The notes: generated by a model from the letters alone, not told the origin. A stretch of DNA of 64,000 nucleotides from Bacillus_BD sp050389805 (GCF_050389805.1 NZ_CP130945.1:1550001-1614000), one strand, 5' to 3'. Counted from the first letter of the stretch, positions 1 to 8,960 are shown. Made by a program: numbers and translations.

Positions 1-138
1 AATCGATCGAAGCCGGATGTATACATACTTGCTAAGTGTTTCAATTTGACTAAGTAGGTGTCATTAAAGGATATGATTTGTGATACATGGACTAAGAAGT
101 AATCACGAACTATATACAAAGTACTAAGATCCGTTAAA

Positions 139-178
139 AGTCAATCCCCTTAGCACGAATATGTCAAGGGGATTGACT
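139..178 (-). terminator. Rho-independent terminator behind ndk
   Basis: A perfect 13-bp inverted repeat (AGTCAATCCCCTT / AAGGGGATTGACT) with a 14-nt loop lies just past the ndk stop codon. Read on the minus strand it ends in a short T run, so it most likely terminates ndk. Confidence 0.7.
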
Positions 179-186
179 AAAACAGT

Positions 187-648
187 CTAACTAGATTGTC
201 GATCTTCGAATGGAAAATCGTCTTCTGAGATATGCTTTTTCATAAGACCAAAGAAATTCTCAATTTCTCGTTCTGCACTTAAGAGAGAATCTGAACCATG
301 GATGACATTCTCTTCCTTTGTAAATGCAAAGTCACCACGAATTGTACCTGGCATGGCTTCCGATGGACTTGTCTTTCCAATCATAAGTCTAGAAATCTCA
401 ATGATATTTTCCCCTTCCCAAACCATGGCAAACACAGGACCTGATGTAATAAAATCCACTAATTCACCGAAAAACGGCTTGTTCTGATGCTCTATATAAT
501 GATACTCAGCTTTAGAACGGTCAATGATCATAAGCTCTGCATTTAATAAAGTAAAACCCTTTTGCTCAAAGCGTTTGATAATTTCTCCGATTAACCCTCG
601 TCTTACACCATCAGGTTTGACCATGATAAACGTTCGTTGTAAAGTCAT
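187..648 (-). CDS. ndk: Nucleoside diphosphate kinase
   Basis: Transfers the gamma phosphate from ATP to nucleoside diphosphates through a phospho-histidine, in the cytoplasm. The 153-residue product opens with the family signature TFIMVKPDGV and carries the catalytic histidine at about residue 117 inside NVIHGSDS, preceded by PGTIRGDF. The start at 648 was chosen because AGAGGTG lies seven bases upstream and the family begins at this point; a longer frame open to 744 would only add an unrelated hydrophobic leader. Length is close to the usual 148-150 residues. It stands alone and is followed by a strong terminator hairpin. It is somewhat divergent (for example VIHG where VMHG is usual), but every active-site element is present. 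Confidence 0.95.
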   Translation of the reverse strand: MTLQRTFIMVKPDGVRRGLIGEIIKRFEQKGFTLLNAELMIIDRSKAEYHYIEHQNKPFFGELVDFITSGPVFAMVWEGENIIEISRLMIGKTSPSEAMPGTIRGDFAFTKEENVIHGSDSLLSAEREIENFFGLMKKHISEDDFPFEDRQSS

Positions 649-938
649 ACAATCACCTCTAGCTAAAATAATTTGTTTCAATAAGGTCACCAATACCAGG
701 ATTTGATGAACTCTTTTTAAAAGGTTGATACTAACATTGTCCATTATGGCAAAATATGATAAATTTCAAACCAAGTAACATTAAAAATGTTTAAGTTGAA
801 AACATTTTTCTTTTCAAAAGAAACATGTTTTTCCGAAAGTCAGATGAAAGGGAGTAGATTTTTATTCACGTTCGTTCCATAAAAATGTCCGTGTTAGTTT
901 TGGAAAGGGACTTTATAGTTCAGGAAACCTTCTTGAAG

Positions 939-1292
939 TTAAATTGCAGAAGCCAACGATTTGACGTGGAACTCTATTCCGATTCGAGCTCCAATATGAA
1001 GAAAATATAATAAGAAACGATAAGAAAACAAAGCAGGTGGGGGAGTCTGGATATCCTCTTCGGAAAATCCAACTGGAGTCGGATATACTTCGTCACTTAG
1101 TATCTTTTTTCGTTTATTTATAATTTCCGTATTCTGTTGCAAGACGTAGCCATATAAAGTTTTAATGTCTTTGTCCCTTGTTTGTTCCTGAAAAGCGGTT
1201 TAATACCATTGGGACATTTGATTAATGGTATAGCCAGTCCAAAGATAACCAAGTTCGGATGCTGTAACGGCAATGGACTTTTGATTTCTCAT
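939..1292 (-). pseudogene. DUF3231 family protein, broken by an in-frame stop
   Basis: From an ATG at 1292 (AAGGAG upstream; the ATG overlaps the stop codon of the preceding gene as TAATG) the frame reads MRNQKSIAVTASELGYLWTG and on to SQWY, then meets TAA, then continues in the same frame with TAFQEQTRDKDIKTLYGYVL and a segment containing PVGFSEEDIQTPPPALFS. Both parts match my memory of the DUF3231 family of spore-formers, where the stop position is usually leucine (TTA to TAA). The frame ends at 939, short of a normal DUF3231 domain of about 165 residues, so it is also truncated. Function of the family is unknown. It is the last gene of a minus-strand cluster. Confidence 0.7.
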
Positions 1293-2392
1293 TATGACGT
1301 AACTCCTTTTTTTATTTTTACATAAGGTCGAAGTAAATAGCTTGCCACTTTTAATGGATTAACGGTTTTCGTTTGGAATAATTTTTCACCCCAATAACCT
1401 TGCATGGCTCGTACAATTCGATCAATTCCTTCATCGGATAGTTGCTCGATTGCCCTTCGTAAAACAAGTGAATGGTCATAGCTTTGACGCAAGGGTTCCA
1501 TTAACTCCTCATATTTTCCCAAACCGCATAGATCGTACGCCGCATACACGCCGCTTAAAAGAGCGGCATACTGTCCAAAGCCCATGAACGGCATCATGCT
1601 TCCAAAACAATTTCCTACATAAAATGTATTACCTATTCGTGCCGACCGACAGATGCCAATGGGATACTCCGTTATTTGAAACTGATCCGTTACCGGTAAA
1701 TCTTGATTTAACTGATGACGAACTTTTTGATAAAAAAGATCCCATAGTTGGTCCATTGAATGCCCTATATTCGGATAGTCTGGTATCGCTATGGAGATCA
1801 CGGCTTCTTTTTCTGAATAAGGAATGAGAAAACCATACCCATAGGGTGCAATTGTATAATCAACCCAAGCCATGATCGTATATCGATCAAACTGACCTTC
1901 CACTGTGGTTCCTTTAATTGAAACGGTTAAATCTTCTCTGAAGTTCCTCGTCTCTTTAGCGTAGGCTCCGTCCCCAGTGGCCATAACAACATGCGAAAAT
2001 TGACTCAGCAGCTGTTCATATGTATGTTCGGAATGAAAATGGATCGGTGACTGAACCTGTCGATGTAATTGGGACTCAAATGAATCCTGTTCCCTGCCGC
2101 GAATATTGGTAAAACCAAGTTGACCCTCGAGAATCGCTTTTTCGTTTTTTGAAAAAAGTTCCATTTTTTGGATGTTGGAAGCGGGTTTGAGGTAAATGCC
2201 AAAGTCTTCTGACAGGGAGGCAATACAGTCATGAACGGGTCTTGAAAAGATTGATAACAGAACCTCACCATTTACAAACCGATCTCCAACTCTTCCTCGT
2301 TTTTCGAATATTTTCGGGGTAATTCCATTTTTCTCCAGCGTAATCGCACAGGCTAAACCAGATAATCCCGCCCCCATAATCGCAATGTCCAT
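1292..2392 (-). CDS. FAD-dependent oxidoreductase (geranylgeranyl reductase-like)
   Basis: The 366-residue product starts with a Rossmann dinucleotide-binding fold, GAGLSGLACAITLEKNG at residues 7-23, followed by an acidic/basic strand end (FEKRGRVGDR). A second flavin-contact region, MATGDGAYA, lies near residue 138, and a third, YVGNCFGSMMPFMGFGQY, near residue 260. This layout is that of group A flavoprotein reductases and monooxygenases such as geranylgeranyl reductases; the substrate cannot be read from sequence. AGAAGG precedes the ATG. It sits between a frameshifted CBO0543 gene and a broken DUF3231 gene and is translationally coupled to the latter by a one-base overlap. It is the only intact gene of this cluster. 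Confidence 0.8.
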   Translation of the reverse strand: MDIAIMGAGLSGLACAITLEKNGITPKIFEKRGRVGDRFVNGEVLLSIFSRPVHDCIASLSEDFGIYLKPASNIQKMELFSKNEKAILEGQLGFTNIRGREQDSFESQLHRQVQSPIHFHSEHTYEQLLSQFSHVVMATGDGAYAKETRNFREDLTVSIKGTTVEGQFDRYTIMAWVDYTIAPYGYGFLIPYSEKEAVISIAIPDYPNIGHSMDQLWDLFYQKVRHQLNQDLPVTDQFQITEYPIGICRSARIGNTFYVGNCFGSMMPFMGFGQYAALLSGVYAAYDLCGLGKYEELMEPLRQSYDHSLVLRRAIEQLSDEGIDRIVRAMQGYWGEKLFQTKTVNPLKVASYLLRPYVKIKKGVTS

Positions 2393-2464
2393 TTTTAACC
2401 TTCTTTCTACATGTTCTACAACAGGAGTATTCGCTTGGGCAATACAATCTATGTACTGACTTTT

Positions 2465-3060
2465 TTAACGGATATATAGATTTTTCAAAAAGGTATGGTA
2501 GTAAAGGTCCACAAGCGGTTCTACTTTGCTGGAAAGATGTTTTCGCTTCATGGGAACTTTAAATATAACGATAAAAAAGACAGTTGAACACAGAGATAAA
2601 AACAGCGTAATAATCGTTTTTTTCGTAATGAGGATACTAAAGGTAAACATCAATGTATAGATGACACTTGACCAATACCCATTCCAACCATGGGCATAGC
2701 GAATTAACTTCTTCTTATGTGCGACATATTCAAAGGAAGAAGCGGTGGCGACCCATTGAATCATATATACAATCTGATTCAAAAGGTGCTTAGGGTATTT
2801 GGATAAAAAGGTAAGAGTTAATAATGGCGTTACAACGACCACATACAGGAACCGGATGAACTTCCAATGAATGCCAGCAGGGACAAATTCCCAAACCAAA
2901 TGTCTTCTACACAGTACATAATAAAGAGTATTAAAGGAAGTTGAATAATCATATTTTTATAAAATTGGGGGATCCCACGCCACGAGTTAAGGCTCATTAA
3001 AATCGTGATCAGAAATATGATGATGTGCCACATTCTGATTTTCTTATGTTTTCGAATCAT
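2465..3060 (-). pseudogene. CBO0543-type membrane protein, frameshifted
   Basis: Two overlapping minus-strand frames together give one protein. Frame one starts at 3060 behind GAGG and runs through two hydrophobic segments to about VEDIWFG. The second frame takes over around 2890-2910 with LVWEFVPAGIHWKFIRF and continues through further membrane segments to 2465, including FEYVAHKKKLIRYAHGWNGYW. The order (W-x-F-P motif, membrane span, YP, HK...HGWN) is that of CBO0543-family integral membrane proteins of Firmicutes, about 180-200 residues and of unknown function. One single-base indel near 2900 is enough to explain the split. It may be a real frameshift or a sequencing error; both halves otherwise read cleanly. 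Confidence 0.65.
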
Positions 3061-3234
3061 GATGGACCTCTATAAATGGTTTAATATTTAAAAATTAAGA
3101 TTCCCTAATTTTCTACTATCATTAAATAATCTCATCGTAAAGACAAAAGAAAAAATTGGAATTATTGTATAATAGATAAAATACGAAGTTGCTTATTCAC
3201 TAGAATTTATTTTAAAACAATGGAAGAGGTTTTC

Positions 3235-4050
3235 ATGAACATATTTGAGGCAAATCATGCTTGTAAGAAAATGAATGGTAAAATGCTTATTAAAGACGTT
3301 TCGATCCATATTGCCAAGGGAGAAAAAATGGCGATCACTGGAAAAAATGGTTCAGGGAAAAGTAGCCTGTTGAAACTGATTGGGGGTATTTATAGAGAAA
3401 CGGAAGGGCAGGTAAAACGAGCTCAAGTAAAAATAGGCTATGTCCCAGAACTCTTTCCGGAAAATATTCGATTTACTGTCTCTGAATATTTAAGGTTATT
3501 GGGAAACATGTCTTCCCATACGGATCCAAAATGGTTAAAAAGAATGGAGGATTACACAGAAGGGTTTGCGATTTCAGAATTTCTACATACTCCTTTAAAA
3601 AAATGTTCAAAAGGGACAAAGCAGAAAGTTGGAATTATTCAGGTCTTGCTACAGAATCCCGATTTATTTCTATTAGACGAGCCGCTTACTGGGTTAGATG
3701 ACAAGTCGAAAAAGGAACTTTTAAATACGCTACATTCACTCGACCGGGATCAGACGATAATTTTTACTGCGCATGATCCGCTGCTTATTGAAGGCTTGGC
3801 TAATAGAGTATTAACAATCGAGAGTGGGAGAATTGTTTCTGATGTTGCAACAACCAAAAAAGAGAAAGAGAGAACGATAAAAGCTAAAATCCCAAGAAAA
3901 GAGATGATGGGTGAGATTCCATCCGTTAGACATAAATGGGTAGAGGAGGATATTGTGGAAATAACCGTTTCCGCTAGAGAGTCTGATCGGGTTTTGATCA
4001 TGTTGCTTGAAAGAAAATGTTCCGTATTAGAATTAATAGAGAAGAGGTAG
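3235..4050 (+). CDS. ABC transporter ATP-binding protein
   Basis: This is the nucleotide-binding subunit of an ABC-2 type exporter and powers the adjacent membrane subunit. The 271-residue product shows Walker A (GKNGSGKSS), an unusual signature loop (KKCSKGTKQKV in place of LSGGQ), Walker B (DLFLLDEPLTGLD) and the H-loop (FTAHDP). The ATG at 3235 is preferred over one at 3220 because GAAGAGG sits six bases upstream of it. A C-terminal extension of about 70 residues follows the H-loop. The permease gene starts four bases after the stop, so the two are co-transcribed. The substrate is unknown. Confidence 0.88.
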   Translation: MNIFEANHACKKMNGKMLIKDVSIHIAKGEKMAITGKNGSGKSSLLKLIGGIYRETEGQVKRAQVKIGYVPELFPENIRFTVSEYLRLLGNMSSHTDPKWLKRMEDYTEGFAISEFLHTPLKKCSKGTKQKVGIIQVLLQNPDLFLLDEPLTGLDDKSKKELLNTLHSLDRDQTIIFTAHDPLLIEGLANRVLTIESGRIVSDVATTKKEKERTIKAKIPRKEMMGEIPSVRHKWVEEDIVEITVSARESDRVLIMLLERKCSVLELIEKR

Positions 4051-4054
4051 GAAG

Positions 4055-4759
4055 GTGACAGCTTTTGTCCGTTATCAATGCATTAGCCATATTCGATCAT
4101 TAAAATTTATTCCACCCGTATTTCTATTTTTGGCATGGGTGTTTATTTTATACGCTTACAAAAATGTGCCAATTCTTAGTAGTTATGCCGTATCTTCAAT
4201 TGCCTTGTACTTAACCATGACTTGGATCACCATGTCAATTTTTACTCAAGATGAAGAAAGCGAAAAGCATATATTAATGGCCCATCTTGGAAAAAAAGTG
4301 AAGTACTTATTTGGCAAATGGCTAACAATTTTAGTCGTGATGATTCCATTGCTTTTGTTTGCGATCTTTTTCCCCATTATCACAGATAGCTTCAAAGAGG
4401 GAGTGTCAATTACGCTATATGCTTTTGCGTTTTACAGTCATGTGATTTTTTCGGTTTTTGGGATATTAGTAGGGAACTTGTTTTCGGCTACTAAACTGGC
4501 AACAAAAAAGTATGCCTGGTTATCGGCGGTATTTGTCATCGTTGTTTCGCTTGCCTCAAAATCCATAATCGAAATTTCTATGTGGTTTAAATGGATCTTA
4601 TGGATCTTCCCGCCAGTGTTCAAGGTGATTGAGTATATGGAAGCCGATGATCATGTACTCATCCATTCAGCTTTCGTAATTGATAATGCTCTTGTAGTCT
4701 TTTATGTAATCATCGGTGCTGCCATCTTAGTATTTCTTTATTTAAAAAAGGAAAGTTAG
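4055..4759 (+). CDS. ABC-2 type transporter permease subunit
   Basis: A 234-residue, strongly hydrophobic protein with about six membrane-spanning segments (near residues 15-35, 40-60, 85-105, 120-145, 155-190 and 210-230). The GTG start at 4055 uses GAGGTAGG, which overlaps the stop of the ATPase gene, so translation is probably coupled. The topology and partner identify it as the membrane half of an ABC-2 type exporter. No substrate-specific motif is visible. Confidence 0.75.
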   Translation: MTAFVRYQCISHIRSLKFIPPVFLFLAWVFILYAYKNVPILSSYAVSSIALYLTMTWITMSIFTQDEESEKHILMAHLGKKVKYLFGKWLTILVVMIPLLLFAIFFPIITDSFKEGVSITLYAFAFYSHVIFSVFGILVGNLFSATKLATKKYAWLSAVFVIVVSLASKSIIEISMWFKWILWIFPPVFKVIEYMEADDHVLIHSAFVIDNALVVFYVIIGAAILVFLYLKKES

Positions 4760-4868
4760 CAACCAAATGAAAGGAAACAGATCCAATACATACGATTTTT
4801 CATGAATGGGAATCCTTGTTTAGAAGCAAAATTCAAAAGTAGATTATAGTTGTGAAAGGAGAAACCGA

Positions 4869-5240
4869 ATGGGTTCTGAACCATTAATAGATGAATATAT
4901 TCAACAATTTCCACTTGATGTGCAACAAGTCCTGACGAACTTAAGACATGTGATTAAAGAGGCTGCACCTGAGGCTGAGGAAAAAATCAGTTATGGAATG
5001 CCTACTTTTGTTTACCATAGAAATTTGGTCCATTTTGCGGCATATAAAAAACATATCGGATTTTATCCGACTCCAAGTGGAATCGACATGTTTAAACAAG
5101 AATTAGCGGGATACAAAACGTCAAAAGGAGCTGTTCAATTTCCTATAGACAAACCACTTCCCTATGATTTAATCAGTCAAATTGTCAAGTTTAGGGTTGA
5201 AGAAAATAAAAGGAAAGCAGAAGAAAAAAATAAAAAGTAA
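4869..5240 (+). CDS. DUF1801 (YdhG-like) domain protein
   Basis: A 123-residue cytoplasmic protein. The core shows the DUF1801 pattern: LRHVIKEAAPEAEEKISYGMPTF, then HFAAYKKHIGFYPTPSG, then KGAVQFPIDKPLPYDLI. The B. subtilis member YdhG (Fra) has been described as a frataxin-like iron chaperone, but most relatives, including this subgroup with the ISYGMPTF motif, have no assigned role. AAAGGAG precedes the ATG. The lysine/glutamate-rich C-terminus is typical. It stands alone between the ABC pair and a methyltransferase gene. Confidence 0.8.
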   Translation: MGSEPLIDEYIQQFPLDVQQVLTNLRHVIKEAAPEAEEKISYGMPTFVYHRNLVHFAAYKKHIGFYPTPSGIDMFKQELAGYKTSKGAVQFPIDKPLPYDLISQIVKFRVEENKRKAEEKNKK

Positions 5241-5300
5241 TCATTTATTTTCATAAATCGTAGCATCATAAGGAATTAAGCAAAAGGGAGAAGAAATACT

Positions 5301-5930
5301 ATGGAATTTTGGGAATCAAGTTTTAGTGAAAAACAAACGATGTGGGGATTCGAACCTACAGACTCCGCCATCTTAACAAAGGATTTTTTTCTCGAAAAGA
5401 ATATAAATGATATCCTCATACCAGGCATTGGATATGGTAGAAATGCAAAGGTATTTCTTGACAATGGTATAGATGTGACAGGTATTGAGATTTCAAAAAC
5501 AGCAATTGAGTTGGCGAGGAAGAATGGACTGGATATAGATATTTTTCATGGTTCCGTAGCTGACATGCCTTTTGAACAAAAGCTTTATGACGGAGTCTTT
5601 TCACATGCCCTTCTTCACTTGTTAGATCATCATGAGAGAGAGAAGTTTATTCATGATTGCTATAATCAGTTAAAACCAAATGGATATATGATTTTGACAA
5701 CCGTGTCAAAAGAAGCTCCCATGTATGGGAAGGGAAAGCAATTGGATACGGATTATTATGAGACCTTGGAAGGCGTCAAAATGTTTTTTTATGATGAAGA
5801 CACAATCAAACAAGACTTTGGAAAATATGGACTTGTAGACGTTTCAGAAATAGACGAGCCAAGTAAGGACAAGAAGAACAAACCATCCATAAAATTTTTG
5901 ATGGTGACATGTAAGAAAGAGGGAGCATGA
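5301..5930 (+). CDS. Class I SAM-dependent methyltransferase
   Basis: A 209-residue cytoplasmic enzyme. Motif I (ILIPGIGYGRNAKVF, about residues 37-51) binds S-adenosylmethionine, the acidic end of strand 2 is GIEIS, motif II/III is YDGVFSHALLHLL, and motif IV is LKPNGYMILTTVS. The N-terminal FWESSF...MWGFEPT is characteristic of TehB/thiopurine-type small-molecule methyltransferases. The acceptor cannot be deduced. GGGAGAAG lies upstream of the ATG. Confidence 0.85.
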   Translation: MEFWESSFSEKQTMWGFEPTDSAILTKDFFLEKNINDILIPGIGYGRNAKVFLDNGIDVTGIEISKTAIELARKNGLDIDIFHGSVADMPFEQKLYDGVFSHALLHLLDHHEREKFIHDCYNQLKPNGYMILTTVSKEAPMYGKGKQLDTDYYETLEGVKMFFYDEDTIKQDFGKYGLVDVSEIDEPSKDKKNKPSIKFLMVTCKKEGA

Positions 5931-5975
5931 ATAACCACTTTTTTTAGGAATTAAATTTTAAGGGAGGGGAACTTG

Positions 5976-6275
5976 ATGATCGTTGATGATTTTAGACCTA
6001 TTTTATTTACGTTTATTGTCTTTTTATTTGTTTGTTTGTTCGTTTCTATTTTTTATAAAGGGAAACACAAATTCATTATTGGGGTAGCGATGAGTATGAT
6101 GTCTTTAATTTGCACCATCACTTCTGCAAAAACCATGTGGGATATAGGGATTACAGCGGATGAAAATAATATGGTGGGGGACCCAGTGTCATTTAATCTG
6201 TTTTTATTGGTCTTTGGTCTATCTATCCTTATTTTAAACTATCCCTTTATTTTAAAAAAGGATCTCCCAAAATAA
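5976..6275 (+). CDS. Small membrane protein of unknown function
   Basis: A 99-residue protein with three predicted membrane segments (about residues 8-28, 34-53 and 74-94) and a short C-terminal KKDLPK tail. I do not recognise the family. The ATG at 5976 is preferred over the TTG directly before it because GGGAGGGG lies about eight bases upstream of the ATG. It follows the methyltransferase gene by 45 bases and could be on the same transcript. Confidence 0.6.
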   Translation: MIVDDFRPILFTFIVFLFVCLFVSIFYKGKHKFIIGVAMSMMSLICTITSAKTMWDIGITADENNMVGDPVSFNLFLLVFGLSILILNYPFILKKDLPK

Positions 6276-6402
6276 TGGAGAAGTCAATTAAAGTATTTCA
6301 TGGAAATTCAATTTAGGATGCTAAAAGATTCAAAATGGCGGTCTTTATTCTACTTAAGCAGATTAGGAGTTTTACGATAATAAAAAGAAAGGTGCGATTG
6401 GA

Positions 6403-6792
6403 ATAGAAAGAATTGTTCTATTTGATGGAGATTGTAATTTTTGCGACCGAAGCGTGCAATTCATCATTAAAAGAGACCCGATTGGACATTTTAAATTCGC
6501 TTCCCTGCAAAGTGATATGGGTAAAGAATTATTGAATAAGCATCATGTTGCAGAGGACCTCGATAGTTTCGTACTTATAGAAGGTAATCATTGTTATGTT
6601 AAGTCTTCAGCAGCCCTTCGAGTTTGTAGAAACTTAACCGGAGCGTGGAAGTTGCTGTATATCCTATTTGTTATTCCAAAATCTTTCAGAGACCTATTTT
6701 ATGAGTTTATCGCCAAAAATAGATATAAATGGTTTGGAAAAAAAGAAAGTTGTAAGTTGCTTTCTCCAGAGGAAAGAAAAAGGTTTTTATAA
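6403..6792 (+). CDS. DCC-family thiol-disulfide oxidoreductase (DUF393), non-canonical start
   Basis: The product reads IVLFDGDCNFCDRSVQFIIK at its N-terminus, which is the DCC-family signature with a CxxC redox pair (CNFC), followed by the conserved SSAALRV and a W-F-rich tail. About 129 residues, normal for the family. No ATG, GTG or TTG occurs in frame between an upstream stop at 6364 and the CxxC motif; the only in-frame GTG (6454) would delete the active site. AAAGGTG at 6388-6394 is correctly spaced for the ATA codon at 6403, exactly where relatives have methionine. Either ATA is used at low efficiency or the start codon has been lost by ATG to ATA mutation. Confidence 0.65.
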   Translation: MERIVLFDGDCNFCDRSVQFIIKRDPIGHFKFASLQSDMGKELLNKHHVAEDLDSFVLIEGNHCYVKSSAALRVCRNLTGAWKLLYILFVIPKSFRDLFYEFIAKNRYKWFGKKESCKLLSPEERKRFL

Positions 6793-6847
6793 TATGGACG
6801 ATATACATATAAATAGTTGTTATAACTAATCAAGTGAGGATGATGAT

Positions 6848-7297
6848 TTGAAGAAGAGATATCAATTACTCATACTAATTTTCATTACAGTTCTATTGGT
6901 AATGGGATATAAAAAATATTTCTTTACGCTTGAACATCTCGGTCAAGGAATCTATTACAAAGGACCTGTATATTCTCCAAATGGAAAATATACGGCAGAT
7001 TCTTATTATAAAACGTGGGGCGGTGCAACTGGAGGTGCTCATATCTGGGTAGAAATAACGAATAACGAGAACAGCGAAGCTCGAAATATCTATTATAGCA
7101 ACGGGAAAAGCAACTTTTCTATGGAATGGAAGGATGATAACGTCATCTATATTAGAAATGACGAGGGTCCGGAATATCCAGATTCTGATAGAAGTATAGA
7201 GTTAGAAATTGGGAAGGAAGTTTATGATGAGAGTGGACGGGTTTGTGATAGTTGGATCATGAAGAACGAGTTTGAAACTTGTTATCAAAACGAATAA
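6848..7297 (+). CDS. DUF5412 family protein
   Basis: A 149-residue protein with one N-terminal membrane anchor (residues 5-21) and an extracytoplasmic domain. The segments SPNGKYTADSYY, GGAHIWVEI, SNFSMEWKDDNVIYI and SDRSIELEI match the DUF5412 family of Bacillaceae. The function is unknown. The TTG at 6848 is preceded by GTGAGGA. Two cysteines near the C-terminus could form a disulfide outside the cell. Confidence 0.75.
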   Translation: MKKRYQLLILIFITVLLVMGYKKYFFTLEHLGQGIYYKGPVYSPNGKYTADSYYKTWGGATGGAHIWVEITNNENSEARNIYYSNGKSNFSMEWKDDNVIYIRNDEGPEYPDSDRSIELEIGKEVYDESGRVCDSWIMKNEFETCYQNE

Positions 7298-7350
7298 TTC
7301 TTGATCAATTAATGATAGTAAAGTGAAAGATAAAATAAATGAGGTGTGAT

Positions 7351-7815
7351 ATGAAAATATTTTTTAAAATATTTATAGTCTTGATCTTTGCTTTTGCACT
7401 AACTGGTTGTATTGGCGAAGATTACGATGTAGGAGTTCCAACAGCTCACATATCTCTCGATACTTCATCGGTGCAATTAACTGAAGCGAATATTCGTTGG
7501 AATACCGAAAGTGAAGATGTGCAGAATTCAATAAAAGATATTGAAAAATACGCATCATCACTTGATGAAATACAGGTTTTTTCAGGTCAAAAAGTGTTCT
7601 TGGAATTTAAAGAGAACGAAGATAATGGTGGGGATATTTGGACTAATCCAAAGATCACCGTTGCCTTACTAAAGAATGGAGAAAGAACCGAGCTTGTATT
7701 GGATGAAACTAGAGGATTTCATTTTCCAACAGACAAAGGGAATTATTTTTTAGAAGTTGAATTTATTAATTCAGCCGGCAGTGCTCAATATGTAGGGAAT
7801 GTTGTTATTAAGTAA
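7351..7815 (+). CDS. Lipoprotein of unknown function
   Basis: A 154-residue protein with a type II signal peptide: KIFFKIFIVLIFAFA followed by the lipobox LTGC near residue 19, so it should be anchored to the outer face of the membrane. The rest is polar and strand-rich (VFLEFKE, KITVALL, YFLEVEFINSAG), suggesting one Ig-like beta-sandwich. The ATG at 7351 is placed seven bases after GAGGTG; an ATG twelve bases earlier overlaps that site. No family recognised. Confidence 0.7.
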   Translation: MKIFFKIFIVLIFAFALTGCIGEDYDVGVPTAHISLDTSSVQLTEANIRWNTESEDVQNSIKDIEKYASSLDEIQVFSGQKVFLEFKENEDNGGDIWTNPKITVALLKNGERTELVLDETRGFHFPTDKGNYFLEVEFINSAGSAQYVGNVVIK

Positions 7816-7927
7816 TTTTGTACTACTTGAAAAAACGGAAGAAGGAGTCACTTCAAAAGTTCTCCAATGACTTTGTAGAAAAAGACATTCCTTTAACATT
7901 ACTTTTTAAATAATGGAGTGAAGTGGT

Positions 7928-8089
7928 ATGGTTCTGTTTATTATTCTTTCGATAGCTGCATTAATGGGAATAAGAAACGGAATAGCAAAGAAAATTAAAA
8001 CATGGATAGTATCATCTGCAACTGTTCTTATATTAATTGCAATGATATCTTTCGTTTATTTATATCTATATTCAAAAAATCCTTATTGA
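7928..8089 (+). CDS. 53-residue two-helix membrane protein
   Basis: A short frame starting MVLFIILSIAALMGIRNG and ending YLYSKNPY, with two hydrophobic segments separated by a basic turn (KKIKTW). GGAG lies nine bases upstream of the ATG. Coding character is supported only by the ribosome binding site and the clean two-helix pattern, so confidence is moderate. No family recognised. Confidence 0.5.
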   Translation: MVLFIILSIAALMGIRNGIAKKIKTWIVSSATVLILIAMISFVYLYLYSKNPY

Positions 8090-8421
8090 GCTAACTGCAT
8101 TAGTTACACAACAACAGGAACCGTCATGGTAATTGTTCTTGTTTCTTTTAAAGATTCAACGAAAAAGCAGTTCTGTTGAGGTTTGATCTGTTTACCTTAT
8201 TAAACAATCAGGTCATATTGTGCACAATAATATGAGATAAAAACGTCTTCAAGAACAATAAAATTTATACCATTTGCTTTTTTATGATAGATCTGTTATT
8301 CTTAGGAAGAATTATTTTTGTTCTTTTTTCAGATTGAGAATAGATTTTGGTTTTCGTCTAAGGTATTTGAGCAAGGATAGTAACATAATGTGTGGAAAAC
8401 CCACACGAGGAGGCAACAATT
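8090..8421 (+). other. Intergenic region with the cold shock leader
   Basis: No gene seen in the first 200 bases. The last 130 bases are probably the long, AT-rich 5' untranslated leader usual for cspA-type genes, which in known cases folds differently at low temperature. I could not assign a promoter with confidence. Confidence 0.35.
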
Positions 8422-8622
8422 ATGGAACAAGGTAAAGTTAAGTGGTTTAATGCAGAAAAAGGTTTTGGATTCATCGAGCGTGAAGCAGGAGAAGACGTAT
8501 TCGTACATTTCTCAGCTATCCAAGGCGAAGGCTTCAAATCTTTAGACGAAGGTCAAAGTGTAACTTTTGAAGTTGAACAAGGTCAACGTGGACCACAAGC
8601 TGCAAACGTTCAAAAAGCTTAA
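8422..8622 (+). CDS. csp: Cold shock protein, CspB-like
   Basis: A 66-residue OB-fold protein that binds single-stranded RNA and DNA and acts as an RNA chaperone. RNP1 (KGFGFIE) and RNP2 (VFVHFSAI) are both intact, with the flanking aromatic residues WF. The ATG at 8422 follows GAGGAGG by eight bases; an upstream in-frame GTG would only extend into the leader. The sequence is closest to B. subtilis CspB by memory (HFSAIQGEGFK). A terminator follows directly, so it is monocistronic. Confidence 0.95.
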   Translation: MEQGKVKWFNAEKGFGFIEREAGEDVFVHFSAIQGEGFKSLDEGQSVTFEVEQGQRGPQAANVQKA

Positions 8623-8635
8623 TAATGGCTAGAGG

Positions 8636-8663
8636 CAGACCCTAATAGAGGGTCTGTTTTTTT
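8636..8663 (+). terminator. Terminator of the cold shock gene
   Basis: An 8-bp stem CAGACCCT / AGGGTCTG with a 5-nt loop, followed by seven T residues. Confidence 0.9.
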
Positions 8664-8743
8664 GTGCCTAAATTGATTTTATCTGTATGAAGGGACAGTA
8701 GGATTACCCATTCAAGATGATACCTTTATCAACAAAATGAATG

Positions 8744-8772
8744 AAGCCCTATTCAAAAAAAGAATAGGGCTT
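8744..8772. terminator. Stem-loop, possible decayed terminator
   Basis: An 11-bp perfect stem AAGCCCTATTC / GAATAGGGCTT with a seven-A loop. There is no T run behind it on either strand, so a terminator role is uncertain. It lies between the cold shock gene and the convergent propeller gene. Confidence 0.4.
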
Positions 8773-8960
8773 CTGTAATAACCATGAAACACAAACAGTA
8801 ATCGTACAAATGGTAGACTAAATATAGCACACAGTAGTAGTAATTCCTAGTTAAACATTTTTATGTTTTTTTCTTCTACAATTAAAAATGGATATCTTTT
8901 GTGCTTATCCTACGTTTTAAGGTTCTTTACAGTATTTCTTATGTAACAAAGTAAAGGGTC

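Noticed and set aside
649..744. Possible N-terminal extension of ndk by 32 residues.
   Set aside because: The extension is unrelated to the family, and a clear ribosome binding site precedes the internal ATG at 648.
7816..7915. A short TTG frame encoding a lysine-rich peptide.
   Set aside because: Under 30 codons and without a clear ribosome binding site or relatives I recognise.
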